Below, one piece after another: positions 30,062 through 39,399 of a DNA stretch of 64,000 nucleotides. Location: the NCBI RefSeq assembly GCF_008312895.1, contig NZ_VSSP01000001.1, positions 916,880 through 980,879 on the forward strand, given 5' to 3'. The notes under the pieces were generated by a model, which was not told the DNA's origin, did no database searches, and saw only the letters and a program-made list of their open reading frames with translations. The stretch is from Luteimonas suaedae (GTDB taxonomy: Bacteria > Pseudomonadota > Gammaproteobacteria > Xanthomonadales > Xanthomonadaceae). Position 1 is the stretch's first letter, and each line of letters starts with the position of its first letter. The position numbers and the translations under genes are program-made.

Positions 30062-31063
30062 CTACCGTTTCAGCAGCTCCGCATTCACCGGCGCCGATGG
30101 CCTGCCGGCGTCCGGGCCGCATCCGAGCGCGGCGATCAGGTTGTCGACCGCGAGCGCCACCATCGCCCGTCGCGTGGCGGGGCTGGCGCTGGCGATGTGC
30201 GGGGTGAGTACCACGTTGCGCAACGCCAGCAGTTCCGGCCGTACCGCGGGCTCGCCCTCGTAGACGTCGAGCCCGGCCGCCGCCAGGCGGCCGTGCGCGA
30301 GCGCGTCGGCGAGCGCCGGCTCGTCGACGATGCCGCCGCGGGCGAGGTTCACCAGGGTCGCGGTCGGCTTCATCTTCGCCAGCGCGGCGGCGTCGATGAC
30401 GTGGTGCGTTTGCGCCGTGTACGGCAGCACCAGCATCAGGTGGTCGACCTGCGACAGCAGCTCGTTGAAGCCGACGTACCGCGCCCTGCTGCAGTCGTTC
30501 TCGGTCTCCACCGGCAGCCGCTTGCGATTGTGGTACAGCACGCGCATGCCGAAGCCGGCGGCGCGACGGGCGATGCCCTGCCCGATCCGGCCCATGCCGA
30601 GGATGCCGAGGGTGCTGCCGTGCAGGTCGGCACCGAGCATGCGGTCGAACGACCACCGGTCCCAGTGGCCCTCGCGCAGCCAGCGTTCGGCCTCGGTGAT
30701 GCGGCGCGCGGTGGCCATCAGCAGCGCGAAGCCGAAGTCGGCGGTGGTCTCGGTCAGCACGTCGGGCGTGTTGGTGACCAGCACCCCGGCGGCGGTGAGC
30801 GCGGGCAGGTCGAGGTTGTCGTAGCCGACGGCGACGTTGGCAATCGCGCGCAGCCGCGCGGCGGCGGCGATTTCCTCCGCGCCGATCTGTTCGCTCAAGG
30901 TCACCAGCGCACCGTCGACTTCGCGCAGGTGCTCCGCGACCGCGGCGGGCGGGTAGCGATCCTCGACCGACGTGCGCATCACGTCGAAATGCGCGTCCAG
31001 GCGCGCGGTGACGTCCTCGAACAGCGGGCGCGCCAGCCACACCCGCAGACGCGGCTCAGCCAT
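30062..31063 (-). CDS. D-2-hydroxyacid dehydrogenase (glyoxylate/hydroxypyruvate reductase type)
   Basis: NAD(P)-dependent dehydrogenase, 333 residues. Rossmann motif [20 protein letters not shown]; catalytic Arg in [11 protein letters not shown], Glu in DVYEGEP and His in [10 protein letters not shown]. The overall pattern resembles GhrB/glyoxylate reductase, but substrate cannot be fixed from sequence; 3-phosphoglycerate dehydrogenase is less likely because no ACT domain is present. Overlaps aroC by 8 bases, so it is translated in the prmB-aroC unit. Confidence 0.88.
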   Translation of the reverse strand: MAEPRLRVWLARPLFEDVTARLDAHFDVMRTSVEDRYPPAAVAEHLREVDGALVTLSEQIGAEEIAAAARLRAIANVAVGYDNLDLPALTAAGVLVTNTPDVLTETTADFGFALLMATARRITEAERWLREGHWDRWSFDRMLGADLHGSTLGILGMGRIGQGIARRAAGFGMRVLYHNRKRLPVETENDCSRARYVGFNELLSQVDHLMLVLPYTAQTHHVIDAAALAKMKPTATLVNLARGGIVDEPALADALAHGRLAAAGLDVYEGEPAVRPELLALRNVVLTPHIASASPATRRAMVALAVDNLIAALGCGPDAGRPSAPVNAELLKR

Positions 31064-32219
31064 CGCCGGCGCCCCCGGGCGATTCTGTCTGGACGCCGGC
31101 CGGGATCCGCGGCGCCACCTCGCCGACGTCGCCGCACTGCGCGCGATGGCGCAGCGCCTGGTCCATCAGCACCAAGGCCAGCATCGCCTCGCAGATCGGC
31201 GTGGCGCGGATGCCGACGCAGGGGTCGTGGCGGCCGGTGGTCACGACGTCCACCGCGTCGCCGTCGATGTCGAGCCCGCGCCCGGGCAGGCGCAGGCTCG
31301 AGGTCGGCTTGAATGCGACCGAGGCGACGATCCGCTGCCCGGTGGAAATCCCGCCCAGGATGCCGCCGGCATGGTTCGACAGGAACCCGTCGGCGCTCAT
31401 CTCGTCGCGGTGCACGGTGCCGCGCTGGGCGACGCTGGCGAAGCCGTCGCCGATCTCCACGCCCTTGACCGCGTTGATCGACATCATCGCCGCGGCCAGT
31501 TCTGCGTCGAGCTTGCCGTAGACCGGCTCGCCCCAGCCGGGCGGCACGCCATCGGCGACCACGTTGACCCGCGCGCCGACCGAATCGCCGGACTTGCGCA
31601 GCGCGTCCATGTAGGTTTCCAGTTCCGGCACCTGCGCCGCGTCCGGCCAGAAGAACGGGTTGTCCTCGACCGCCGACCAGTCGTGCGCGGACGGGACGAT
31701 CCCACCGATCTGCGCCAGATGCCCGCGCACGACGACGCCGTGACGCTCGCGCAGCCAGCGCTTGGCGATGACCGCCGCGGCCACGCGCATCGTGGTCTCG
31801 CGCGCCGACGAGCGCCCGCCGCCGCGCGGATCGCGGACGCCGTACTTCTGCCAATAGGTGTAGTCGGCGTGGCCGGGACGGAACTGCCGCGCGATGCGGT
31901 CGTAGTCCTTGCTCCGGGCGTCGGTGTTCCTGACCAGCAGCGCGACGGGCGTGCCGGTGGTGCTGCCCTGGTACACGCCCGACAGGATCTCCACGGTGTC
32001 GCTCTCGTGCCGCGCCGAGGTGTGGCGGGTGCGGCCGGTGGCGCGTCGCGCCAGGTCTGCGGAGAAATCCTCCGCGGCGATCGCGATTCCGGGCGGGCAG
32101 CCGTCGATCACGCAGCCGATCGCCGGACCGTGCGATTCGCCGAAGGTGGTGACGCGGAACAGCTGTCCGAAGGTGTTCAAGGGCGGCGCCCCCGGGTCTC
32201 CGTCCGTTCGGGACTGCAC
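31056..32219 (-). CDS. aroC: Chorismate synthase
   Basis: Last step of the shikimate pathway, EPSP to chorismate using reduced FMN. The family start is [20 protein letters not shown]; other signatures are [20 protein letters not shown] and [16 protein letters not shown]. No ATG precedes the core: the in-frame choices are TTG at 32180, aligned with the family Met, and the GTG at 32219 used here, which follows GGAGGA by 6 bases and adds 13 residues (387 in total, against ~361-374). That Shine-Dalgarno lies in an intergenic repeat. Overlaps the downstream dehydrogenase by 8 bases. Confidence 0.95.
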   Translation of the reverse strand: MQSRTDGDPGAPPLNTFGQLFRVTTFGESHGPAIGCVIDGCPPGIAIAAEDFSADLARRATGRTRHTSARHESDTVEILSGVYQGSTTGTPVALLVRNTDARSKDYDRIARQFRPGHADYTYWQKYGVRDPRGGGRSSARETTMRVAAAVIAKRWLRERHGVVVRGHLAQIGGIVPSAHDWSAVEDNPFFWPDAAQVPELETYMDALRKSGDSVGARVNVVADGVPPGWGEPVYGKLDAELAAAMMSINAVKGVEIGDGFASVAQRGTVHRDEMSADGFLSNHAGGILGGISTGQRIVASVAFKPTSSLRLPGRGLDIDGDAVDVVTTGRHDPCVGIRATPICEAMLALVLMDQALRHRAQCGDVGEVAPRIPAGVQTESPGGAGDG

Positions 32220-32228
32220 CAGGAATCC

Positions 32229-32331
32229 TCCCCCCTTTGAAAAAGGGGGGCTGAGGGGATTTGCTTTTGTCCGGCGAGAGCGGAGAGCAACAGCAAATCC
32301 CCCCTGCCCCCCTTTTGCAAAGGGGGGGAAG
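32229..32331. repeat. Nested inverted repeat between aroC and prmB
   Basis: CCCCCCTTT GAAA AAAGGGGGG at 32229-32250, then GGGGATTTGCTTTTG pairing with CAGCAAATCCCC, then CCCCCCTTTTGCAAAGGGGGG (32306-32328). It is a compound hairpin made of two related palindromes, of a type commonly dispersed in proteobacterial intergenic DNA. It carries the GGAGGA sequence preceding the aroC GTG. Confidence 0.75.
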
Positions 32332-32355
32332 GCGGGCGGCTGATGGGAGACGGGC

Positions 32356-33321
32356 TCAAAACAGGCTTCCTGCGCCGGCGGCGGCCGGCGTCGCCGGGGC
32401 CGCGCCTTTGCGGGCGGCGACCAGTTCGGCGATGCGGGCGTTGTGCTTCATCAGGTCGTGGCACTCGACCACGAACACGCCCATCTGCCCGACCTTGAAC
32501 TCCACCCACACCAGCGGCAGGTCCGGCAGCAGCGCGGTCAGCGCGCGCTCGGACTCGCCCACCTCGCAGATCAGCAATCCGTGCTCGTGCAGGTGCAGCG
32601 GCGCGTCGCGCAGGATCGTCAGCACCAGGTCGAGGCCGTCGTCGCCGGCGCGCAGGCCCATCTCCGGTTCGTACGAATACTCCGGCGGCAGCGCATCGGT
32701 CTCGTCGTTGGTGACGTAAGGCGGATTGCTGACGATCAGGTCGTAGTGCTCGCCCTGCAGCGCGGAGAACAGGTCGGACTTCAGGAAACGCACGTTGTGC
32801 GCCTGCAGCCGCGCCTCGTTCTCGGCCGCCAGTGCCAGCGCGTCGTCGCTCAGGTCGGTGCCGTCGACGTGCCAGTCCGGGTTGTAGTGCGCCATGGCGA
32901 TGGCAATGCAGCCCGAGCCGGTGCACAGATCGAGCGCGCGCCGCACCTCGCGGCCGCCGAGCCACGGCTCGAAACCGCCCTCGATCAGCTCGGCAATCGG
33001 CGAACGCGGCACCAGCGCGCGGCGATCGGACTTGAAACTGAGCCCCGCGAACCAGGCTTCGCCGGTGAGGTAGGCGGCCGGCACGCGCTCCTCGATCCGG
33101 CGCAGGAACAAGCCCAGCACCTCCTCCTTCTCCGCCAGCGTCACCCGCGACTGCCCGTACGCCGGCGGCAGGTCGTGCGGCAGGTGCAGGGCGTGCAGGG
33201 TCAGCTGGGTGGCTTCGTCGAGCGCATTATCGTAGCTGTGGCCGAACGTCAGCGCGGCCGCGTTGAAACGGCTGGCGCCGTAGCGGATCAGGTCGATGAT
33301 CGTCTGCAGTTCGTCGGTCAT
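32356..33321 (-). CDS. prmB: Ribosomal protein uL3 N5-glutamine methyltransferase PrmB
   Basis: SAM-dependent methylation of a Gln in ribosomal protein L3; 321 residues. N-terminal helical domain ([20 protein letters not shown]), SAM site [18 protein letters not shown] and catalytic [20 protein letters not shown]. Distinguished from HemK/PrmC by the N-terminal domain and by linkage to aroC. The C-terminal [15 protein letters not shown] is a low-complexity extension. First gene of the prmB-aroC-dehydrogenase unit; a gap of 122 bases separates it from the divergent SCO gene. Confidence 0.95.
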   Translation of the reverse strand: MTDELQTIIDLIRYGASRFNAAALTFGHSYDNALDEATQLTLHALHLPHDLPPAYGQSRVTLAEKEEVLGLFLRRIEERVPAAYLTGEAWFAGLSFKSDRRALVPRSPIAELIEGGFEPWLGGREVRRALDLCTGSGCIAIAMAHYNPDWHVDGTDLSDDALALAAENEARLQAHNVRFLKSDLFSALQGEHYDLIVSNPPYVTNDETDALPPEYSYEPEMGLRAGDDGLDLVLTILRDAPLHLHEHGLLICEVGESERALTALLPDLPLVWVEFKVGQMGVFVVECHDLMKHNARIAELVAARKGAAPATPAAAGAGSLF

Positions 33322-33443
33322 GGCGCGCGCGGGCCCGTGGCGGCCGGGGAATTGTCGTGTAGGGGAGCGGCTGCCCGGGCAGCCCGTCCGGGAAGTATAT
33401 CGGCCACGCGGGTATCATGGTCGAACTTCAAGTGGAACCTGAG

Positions 33444-34091
33444 ATGTTCAACCGCGCCACGCTCATCGTTCTGGTCGTCGCCCTCGCCGGCGGCCTCGGC
33501 CTGCTGGCCGCGCAGCGGCTGACCTCCGAAACCGTTCCTGCCTTGCCGGAGACGCAGGCGGTCACGCTGTTCCCGCAGCCACGTGCACTGCCGGCGTTCG
33601 CGCTGCAGCAGTCCGACGGCACGCAGCTGGTGCCGGGCGAACTGCACGGCCACTGGACCATCGTGTTCATCGGTTTCACCTTCTGCCCGGACGTCTGTCC
33701 GATGACGCTCGCCGAACTGTCGCGGGCGCAGAAGCAGTGGGAGGACATTCCCGACAGCGTGCGGCCACGGGTATTGTTCGTCTCCGTCGATCCCGAGCGC
33801 GACACACCCGACCGCGTCGGCGAGTATGCCGCCGCCTTCCACCGCGACACCCTGGCCGCCACCGCCGACGTCCCGGCGCTGGAAGAGTTCGCCCGTTCGC
33901 TGTCGCTGGTGTTCATGAAGGCACCGCCGCCGCCCGGCGCGCCGGATGACGGCTACACCATCGACCATTCCGCGGCGATGGCAGTGCTCGACCCGCAAGG
34001 CCGCATGGCCGGCGTGATCCAGCCGCCGCTGGATCCGGCCGCGATCGCCGCCGACCTGCGCACGCTGACCGCGGCGCACCGCAACGATTGA
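33444..34091 (+). CDS. SCO1/SenC-family copper chaperone
   Basis: Membrane-anchored thioredoxin-fold protein for copper delivery to cytochrome c oxidase (CuA) or redox sensing; 215 residues from ATG 33444. N-terminal anchor ATLIVLVVALAGGLGLLAAQ; copper ligands Cys81 and Cys85 in FCPDVCPMTLAEL and His175 in YTIDHSAAM. An ATG 27 bases upstream lacks a ribosome-binding site. Transcribed away from prmB; followed by an intrinsic terminator, so monocistronic. Confidence 0.93.
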   Translation: MFNRATLIVLVVALAGGLGLLAAQRLTSETVPALPETQAVTLFPQPRALPAFALQQSDGTQLVPGELHGHWTIVFIGFTFCPDVCPMTLAELSRAQKQWEDIPDSVRPRVLFVSVDPERDTPDRVGEYAAAFHRDTLAATADVPALEEFARSLSLVFMKAPPPPGAPDDGYTIDHSAAMAVLDPQGRMAGVIQPPLDPAAIAADLRTLTAAHRND

Positions 34092-34137
34092 CGACTCCGT
34101 CGACGCCGTCCCTTCTCTCCGACGGGAGAAGATGGCG

Positions 34138-34163
34138 AAGCGCCGGATGAGGCGCTTTTTTGC
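34138..34163 (+). terminator. Intrinsic terminator of the SCO gene
   Basis: AAGCGCC / GGCGCTT stem with loop GGATGA and a run of six Ts, 47 bases after the stop codon. Confidence 0.8.
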
Positions 34164-34390
34164 CCTCGGCACCCCCTCGTCCGTTCTGGCACTTCCTCCG
34201 TAAGCGGGGGAAAAGAATTCTCCACTCAGGATTGTGCTAAAGAGGCAGAACGCCTGCAGGGATTACGATCAGCGGATCGGCCGGAGCTGCAGCATCAACC
34301 CGAAGAGATCGAGTTCCGGGGCAGCGATCCCGCACTCGTATCCTTGCTGGCGACAGCACCTTTTGCCGGCTCCGGCTTCCCCCTCACCCC

Positions 34391-34421
34391 CTCCCTCTCC
34401 CCCGCAAGCGGGGAGAGGGAG
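34391..34421. repeat. Palindromic CTCCCTCTCCCCC hairpin upstream of psd
   Basis: CTCCCTCTCCCC GCAA-type hairpin with arm GGGGAGAGGGAG, similar in kind to that at 6768. The 357-base region 34092-34448 contains the SCO terminator, this hairpin and no recognisable gene. It ends 28 bases before the psd start, followed by an A-rich tract. Confidence 0.65.
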
Positions 34422-34448
34422 ATAAAAAAAGCGCTCACTACATCGCCC

Positions 34449-35309
34449 ATGCACGCCGTCACCTCCCTCACCTACGTCCTGCCGCACCGCCTGCTGTCGT
34501 CACTGGCGCGCCGGCTGGCCTATTCGCGCCACCCGCGGCTCAAGCAATGGCTGATCGATACGGTGGTGCGCCGTTTCGGCGTCGACCTCGACGAAGCCGC
34601 CGAACCGGATCCGCGCGCCTACGCCAGCTTCAACGCCTTCTTCACCCGGGCGCTGCGGCCCGGCGCGCGCATCGCCGATCCCGACCCGCGGGCGCTGCTC
34701 ATGCCCGCCGACGGACGCGTCAGCCAATGCGGGACGATCGGCCACCCGGATGAGCGCGGACGCATCTTCCAGGCCAAGGGGCGCTCGTTCACGGCGGCCG
34801 AACTGCTCGGTGCCGCGGACGATGCCGAGCCGTTCGACGGTGGCGTGTTCGCCACCGTCTACCTGTCGCCGAAGGACTACCACCGCGTGCACATGCCCTG
34901 GACCGGCACCCTGCGCGAGACCGTGCACATGCCCGGACGGCTGTTCAGCGTCGGCCCGGCCGCGGTGCGCGAGGTGCCGCGCCTGTTCGCCCGCAATGAG
35001 CGCCTGGTGTGCCACTTCGACACCGACTTCGGACCGATGGCGGTGGCGATGGTCGGCGCGCTGCTGGTTTCCGGTGTGGAGACGGTGTGGAGCGGCGAGG
35101 AAATCCCGCGCTACGGCGATCGCGTCACCCGCAAGGATTATCGCGGCAGGGGCATCGTGATCGAGCGCTTCGCCGAGATGGCGCGCTTCAACTACGGCTC
35201 CACGGTGATCGTGCTGTTGCCGCCGGGCGTGGCGGAGCTGTCCCCGGACCTGGCGCCCGAGTCACCGGTCCTGCTGGGCCAACGCCTGGCGACCCGCACG
35301 ATTCCGTAG
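34449..35309 (+). CDS. psd: Phosphatidylserine decarboxylase proenzyme
   Basis: Makes phosphatidylethanolamine; pyruvoyl enzyme of the inner membrane, 286 residues. Signatures: [45 protein letters not shown] (adjacent) and the autocleavage site in [13 protein letters not shown], where Ser251 would become the pyruvoyl group. The chosen start [20 protein letters not shown] matches the family; the frame upstream is repeat-derived. The gene ends ATTCCG-TAG, with the TAG belonging to the GTAG end of a repeat element. Confidence 0.96.
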   Translation: MHAVTSLTYVLPHRLLSSLARRLAYSRHPRLKQWLIDTVVRRFGVDLDEAAEPDPRAYASFNAFFTRALRPGARIADPDPRALLMPADGRVSQCGTIGHPDERGRIFQAKGRSFTAAELLGAADDAEPFDGGVFATVYLSPKDYHRVHMPWTGTLRETVHMPGRLFSVGPAAVREVPRLFARNERLVCHFDTDFGPMAVAMVGALLVSGVETVWSGEEIPRYGDRVTRKDYRGRGIVIERFAEMARFNYGSTVIVLLPPGVAELSPDLAPESPVLLGQRLATRTIP

Positions 35310-35453
35310 GAGCGCGCCGTGCGCGCGATACCGCGGGTGCCGGCAGGATCCGGTGGATGCCGCGATTCCGGACCGGCAGGCGCGCCGCGACGATCACCGA
35401 AATTCGCGGGCGCCGGACCCACCCGCGGTATCGCGCGCATGGCGCGCTCCTAC
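35306..35453. repeat. GTAG-ended ~148-bp palindromic element (copy 2)
   Basis: Begins GTAGGAGCGCGCCGTGCGCG and ends CGCATGGCGCGCTCCTAC. It bridges the convergent psd and lytic-transglycosylase genes, overlapping the psd stop and ending 11 bases before the other stop, so it probably also serves as a bidirectional terminator. Confidence 0.85.
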
Positions 35454-35463
35454 GGCAGGTCGG

Positions 35464-36999
35464 TCACCTGCCACACCCTTGCAAGTTCAGGCGCTGCCCC
35501 TGTCGCAGCGCGTAGGTCGGCGCCTTGAGGTTATTGGCGTTGGCCAGCGCACGCAGATTGCAGCCGTAGCGTTCGGCGATCCGGCCCAGGGTATCGCCGC
35601 GGGCGACCCGGTGCTCGCGCGGCGATGGCGCGGCGGACGATGCGACCGGAGCGACCACGGCGGCGGCGGTCGCGGGCACGGACTGCACCGGCACCGAAGA
35701 GCCCACGACTGCACCGCCCGGATCGCTGCGTACCAGCTCGTGGGCCAGTTCGGCGCGGGCGCCGCGGGTGCACCAGCGGTTGTACAGGCCGACCACGCGG
35801 GTCGTGGCCCGGAGCTCGGTCCCGGCCGGAATCCAGTCTTCCGCCTGGTAGCGGGGATTGAGGTTGCGCAGCATCCGCATATAGCCGTAGCGGCTGCCAC
35901 TGCTGCCCAGGCAGATGGTCAATTCGTAGATGGACGCCGGCTTCTGCAGCGTCAGCGTGGCGGGTCGCGCGTCGACCTTGGGAAACTCCAGGCCGTACTT
36001 CTTCGGGTGCAGGAACAGCCAGGCGGCGGCGATCACCATCGGCACGTAGTCGCGCGTCTCCGGTGGGAACTGGCTGTAGACCGACTCATCCCAGAAGCTG
36101 CGCCCGCCGCTGGCGTTGTGGATCCGCAGCGCCCGGCCCTCGCCGCCGTTGTAGGCGGCCAGCGCCAGTTCGATGTTGCGGTTGAGCTCGGCCATGCGCT
36201 CGTTGAGATAAGCCGCGCTGGCCTGCGCCGAGGCGTAGGGATCGTAGCGGGTGTCGAAACCGGTGGCGTCCGGCCCGAGGCCGAAACGACGGCCGGTGGC
36301 GTACATGAACTGCATCGGGCCGGCAGCGCCGGCGCGCGAGGTCGAGTGCACGCGCCCGGTCGATTCCTTGGCCAGGATGCCGAACAGCAGCGCCTCCGGC
36401 AGGGCCGAACGCTCGTAGTGCGGCCACATCAGGTCGCGCATGTACTGGTAGTTCTCGTGGCTGACGATCAGCGAATGGCGCATGTCGGTCAGCCAGCGGC
36501 GGATGGCTTCCTGCACCGCGGGGTTGTACTGCACCATCTCGACGAAGCGGCGGCCGTCGCTGAGCAGCGCCGCGGCGCGCGCGGCCTCGGGCACGTCGCC
36601 GGCGGCACCGGCGGCCATCCCGTCCGGATCGGTATCGAAGGGATCGATCTCCTCCTCTTCCTCGACCGCCGCGGCGGCGTCGGCGTCGGCCTTGAGCAGG
36701 CGTTTGAACGTGGTGACGAAGCCGGCCGGGTCGCAGCCGCGCAGCTCGCCGCATTCGACCACCACGTCTTCCATGTCCTCCAGCGCCGCATCGCCGGCCT
36801 GCACCGCCTCCGGCTCGTTGTTGCGCACCCGCACCATCGCCTCGCGGTAGCGCGCCTCGGCCTGGTCCATGCGCTGCTGCAGCGCCCCGGCCGCGCGCTC
36901 GTTGCGGGATTGCGCAGCGGCGTCGGGCAGGTGCAGGACGATCAGCAAGGCGGCCGTGGTCGGGACCAGGCGGAGAAAGGCACGGCGGGCAGCGGGCAT
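35464..36999 (-). CDS. LysM-containing lytic murein transglycosylase (MltD-like)
   Basis: Periplasmic glycan-cleaving enzyme, 511 residues. Signal peptide RAFLRLVPTTAALLIVLHLP..AAAQ; a helical region with an acidic EEEEEIDPFDTDPDG stretch; the SLT domain near 200-330 with catalytic Glu212 in ILAKESTGRVHS, then SRAGAAGPMQFMYATGRRFG and ALAAYNGGEGRA; C-terminal LysM at ~462-508 (HRVARGDTLGRIAERYGCNL). Family length varies. Divergent from the DUF853 gene across 333 bases; convergent with psd. Confidence 0.9.
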   Translation of the reverse strand: MPAARRAFLRLVPTTAALLIVLHLPDAAAQSRNERAAGALQQRMDQAEARYREAMVRVRNNEPEAVQAGDAALEDMEDVVVECGELRGCDPAGFVTTFKRLLKADADAAAAVEEEEEIDPFDTDPDGMAAGAAGDVPEAARAAALLSDGRRFVEMVQYNPAVQEAIRRWLTDMRHSLIVSHENYQYMRDLMWPHYERSALPEALLFGILAKESTGRVHSTSRAGAAGPMQFMYATGRRFGLGPDATGFDTRYDPYASAQASAAYLNERMAELNRNIELALAAYNGGEGRALRIHNASGGRSFWDESVYSQFPPETRDYVPMVIAAAWLFLHPKKYGLEFPKVDARPATLTLQKPASIYELTICLGSSGSRYGYMRMLRNLNPRYQAEDWIPAGTELRATTRVVGLYNRWCTRGARAELAHELVRSDPGGAVVGSSVPVQSVPATAAAVVAPVASSAAPSPREHRVARGDTLGRIAERYGCNLRALANANNLKAPTYALRQGQRLNLQGCGR

Positions 37000-37332
37000 G
37001 TGATCGCAGGCGAAGAATGGAACGGCAGGTTAGCGGTCGCCCGGCGGCGCTGGCAAATCCCGACAGGCGCGCAGACCGTGGCAGCGATGGGCGTCGCGAC
37101 CAGATGGTTGGCAGGCAGGGCCTGCTGATCGTTCGCTGGTGTCTGGCCGCCGTGTCGCGACTTCCGTCGCTCCCACACAGACAGCCCCATACGGGCGCTC
37201 CCACACCAAAGGCGGCACCGCTTCCACCTGCTCCACAAGCCGGCTAGACCGCGGCTCCCGGGGGTGATCGCCCGGCGCGGCCCGCCACCGGGATCGCATA
37301 GAATCCGGGCACCCTTTCCGCTCGGATGCGCC
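37000..37332. other. Divergent intergenic region with a half REP, no gene
   Basis: 333 bases between the transglycosylase and DUF853 starts. It holds a 23-mer at 37154-37176 identical to REP halves in nuoG and at 22726-22748, followed by a degenerate GGGCGCTCCCACAC. A TAGAAT hexamer at 37299-37304 may be the -10 box of the DUF853 gene, without a clear -35. Confidence 0.6.
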
Positions 37333-38853
37333 ATGGACCCCATTCTCGTCGGCAAGTCGGTCACCACGCCCGACAGCGGCAACGTTCATCTGCTGCCGAA
37401 GTACGGCAACCGCCACGGCCTGGTGGCCGGCGCCACCGGTACCGGCAAGACGGTCTCGCTGATGACGCTGGCGGAGGGTTTTTCGCGCATCGGGGTGCCA
37501 GTGTTCCTGGCCGACGTGAAGGGCGACGTCGCCGGCCTCGCCGTCCCCGGCGCCGACAGCGAAGGCGTGCGCAAGCGGATCGAGACCATCGGCATCGCCG
37601 ACTACCGCAGCGAAGGCAGTCCGACGATCTTCTGGGACCTGTACGGCAAGCTCGGGCATCCGGTGCGCACCACCGTCAGCGAAATGGGCCCGACCCTGCT
37701 CTCGCGGATCCTCGAGCTCAACGACACCCAGGGCGGCGTGCTCGACATCACCTTCAAGCTCGCCGACGACCGCGGCCTGCTGCTGCTCGACCTCGACGAC
37801 CTGCGCGCCCTGCTCGCCCTGGTGGCCGAGGAGCGCAAGGCGGTCTCGACCGAATACGGCCTGGTCAGCGCGCAGTCGATCGGCGCGATCCAGCGTGCGC
37901 TGCTGCGGCTGGAGCAGGAGGGCGGCGCGCAGTTCTTCGGCGAACCGGCGCTGGAGCTCGCCGACCTGATGCGCACCACGCCGGACGGTCGCGGCGTGAT
38001 CGGCATCCTCGCCGCCGACCAGCTGATCCTCAAGCCGCGGCTGTATTCGAGCTTCCTGCTGTGGCTGCTGTCGGAACTGTTCGAGGCGCTGCCGGAAGTG
38101 GGCGACCTGGTGAAGCCGAAGCTGGTGTTCGTGTTCGACGAGGCCCACCTGCTGTTCAAGGACGTGCCGGCGGCGCTGCGCCAGCGCATCGAACAGGTGG
38201 TGCGGATCATCCGCTCCAAGGGCGTGGGCGTGTATTTCTGCTCGCAGTTCCCGGACGACGTGCCCGACGAGATCCTCGGCCAGCTCGGCAACCGCGTGCA
38301 GCATGCGCTGCGCGCCTTCACCCCGCGCGACCAGAAGGCGGTCAAGACCGCGGCGCAGACCTTCGTCGCCAACCCGGCCCTGGACGTGGCACAGACGATC
38401 TCCCAGCTCGGAACCGGCGAGGCGCTGGTCTCCATGCTGCAGGACACGCCGTCCGGCAAGGGCGTGCCGATGCCGGTCGAACGCACGCTGATCGCGCCGC
38501 CGCGCTGTCGCATGGGCGCGATCACCGACGCCGAGCGCGCCCAGGTCCGTGCCGGCAGCGCGCTCGGCCCGAAGTACGACACCACCGTGAATCGCGAATC
38601 GGCCGCCGAACGGCTGGCGCAGCGCGCCGAGGCGATGAGCGAACAGGCGCAGGCGCCGAAGGCCAAGGATACGGCCGGCAATGGCGAACGCGGCATCGGG
38701 CAGACGATGAAGGACGCGATGTTCGGCACCGGCCGTCGCCAGGGCATGATCGAGACCATGGGCAAGCAGGCCGCGCGCACGGTCGGCAGCCAGATCGGGC
38801 GGCAGATCCTGCGCGGGGTGCTGGGCGGCATCTTCGGCGGAAAGTCGCGCTAG
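37333..38853 (+). CDS. HerA-like/DUF853 (YjgR-type) P-loop ATPase
   Basis: Cytoplasmic FtsK/HerA-superfamily ATPase of unknown cellular role, 506 residues. Walker A is residues 33-40 (GATGTGKT) and Walker B lies in PKLVFVFDEAHLLFKDVP; downstream VVRIIRSKGVGVYFCSQFPD and ALRAFTPRDQKAVKTAA are typical of the family. The C-terminus is basic and Gly-rich (GRQILRGVLGGIFGGKSR). Start MDPILVGKSVTTPDSGNVHL chosen by family. No nuclease or NurA partner is adjacent, so a defence or repair role is not supported here. Confidence 0.9.
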   Translation: MDPILVGKSVTTPDSGNVHLLPKYGNRHGLVAGATGTGKTVSLMTLAEGFSRIGVPVFLADVKGDVAGLAVPGADSEGVRKRIETIGIADYRSEGSPTIFWDLYGKLGHPVRTTVSEMGPTLLSRILELNDTQGGVLDITFKLADDRGLLLLDLDDLRALLALVAEERKAVSTEYGLVSAQSIGAIQRALLRLEQEGGAQFFGEPALELADLMRTTPDGRGVIGILAADQLILKPRLYSSFLLWLLSELFEALPEVGDLVKPKLVFVFDEAHLLFKDVPAALRQRIEQVVRIIRSKGVGVYFCSQFPDDVPDEILGQLGNRVQHALRAFTPRDQKAVKTAAQTFVANPALDVAQTISQLGTGEALVSMLQDTPSGKGVPMPVERTLIAPPRCRMGAITDAERAQVRAGSALGPKYDTTVNRESAAERLAQRAEAMSEQAQAPKAKDTAGNGERGIGQTMKDAMFGTGRRQGMIETMGKQAARTVGSQIGRQILRGVLGGIFGGKSR

Positions 38854-38903
38854 ACTTTCAGGCAGGTTGCCCACTGCAATCCTGCCTACAAGGAGCGAGC
38901 ACG

Positions 38904-39377
38904 ATGCCTACGTCGCTGAAAGCGCTGCTACCCGTCCTGCTGGTCGTCGCCCTGCTTGGGTGCAAGCCTGAAGCGGCAACCGCACCGGCAACCGAGGCTG
39001 CGGCCATCGATGCACCTGCACCCGAAGCCGCCAGGACCGATGCTCCCGCTTCCAGCGATCCCGCGGCGTTGGCAGGAACGTTCACGGGCACCCTGCCCTG
39101 CGCCGACTGCCCCGGCATCGACACCACCCTGGCGTTGCGCGGCGACGGCAGCGCCGCCCTGACCGAGGTCTACCAGGAACGCGGTGGCGAGGCCGAGCCC
39201 GCAGCCGGCACCTGGACCGTGGAGGAGGCCGGCACCCGCCTGCGCTTCGATCCCGAAGACAAGGCCAGCGCCGACAGGCTCTATGCGATCACGTCCGGCG
39301 ACGAGCTGACCCAGCTCGACATGGAAGGCAACCCGATCGAGAGCAGCCTCAACTACAGTCTCACGCGCGAACCCTGA
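38904..39377 (+). CDS. NlpE-like copper-resistance/stress lipoprotein
   Basis: Predicted outer-membrane lipoprotein, 157 residues. Signal peptide with lipobox LLG-Cys20, then an Ala/Pro/Thr-rich linker, then an NlpE N-terminal-like barrel domain ([20 protein letters not shown]) with the CxxC motif at 66-69. Such domains may sense copper or envelope stress; only the N-domain is present, not the second OB domain of E. coli NlpE. AAGGAG precedes the ATG by 8 bases. 50 bases after the DUF853 gene, possibly co-transcribed. Confidence 0.85.
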   Translation: MPTSLKALLPVLLVVALLGCKPEAATAPATEAAAIDAPAPEAARTDAPASSDPAALAGTFTGTLPCADCPGIDTTLALRGDGSAALTEVYQERGGEAEPAAGTWTVEEAGTRLRFDPEDKASADRLYAITSGDELTQLDMEGNPIESSLNYSLTREP

Positions 39378-39399
39378 CCTTACGAATTCCGGTTGCCCC

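Noticed and set aside
37333..38853. HerA-type defence or DNA-end-processing system
   Set aside because: The DUF853/YjgR ATPase stands next to an NlpE-like lipoprotein and greB; no nuclease (NurA, SIR2, DUF4297) is adjacent.
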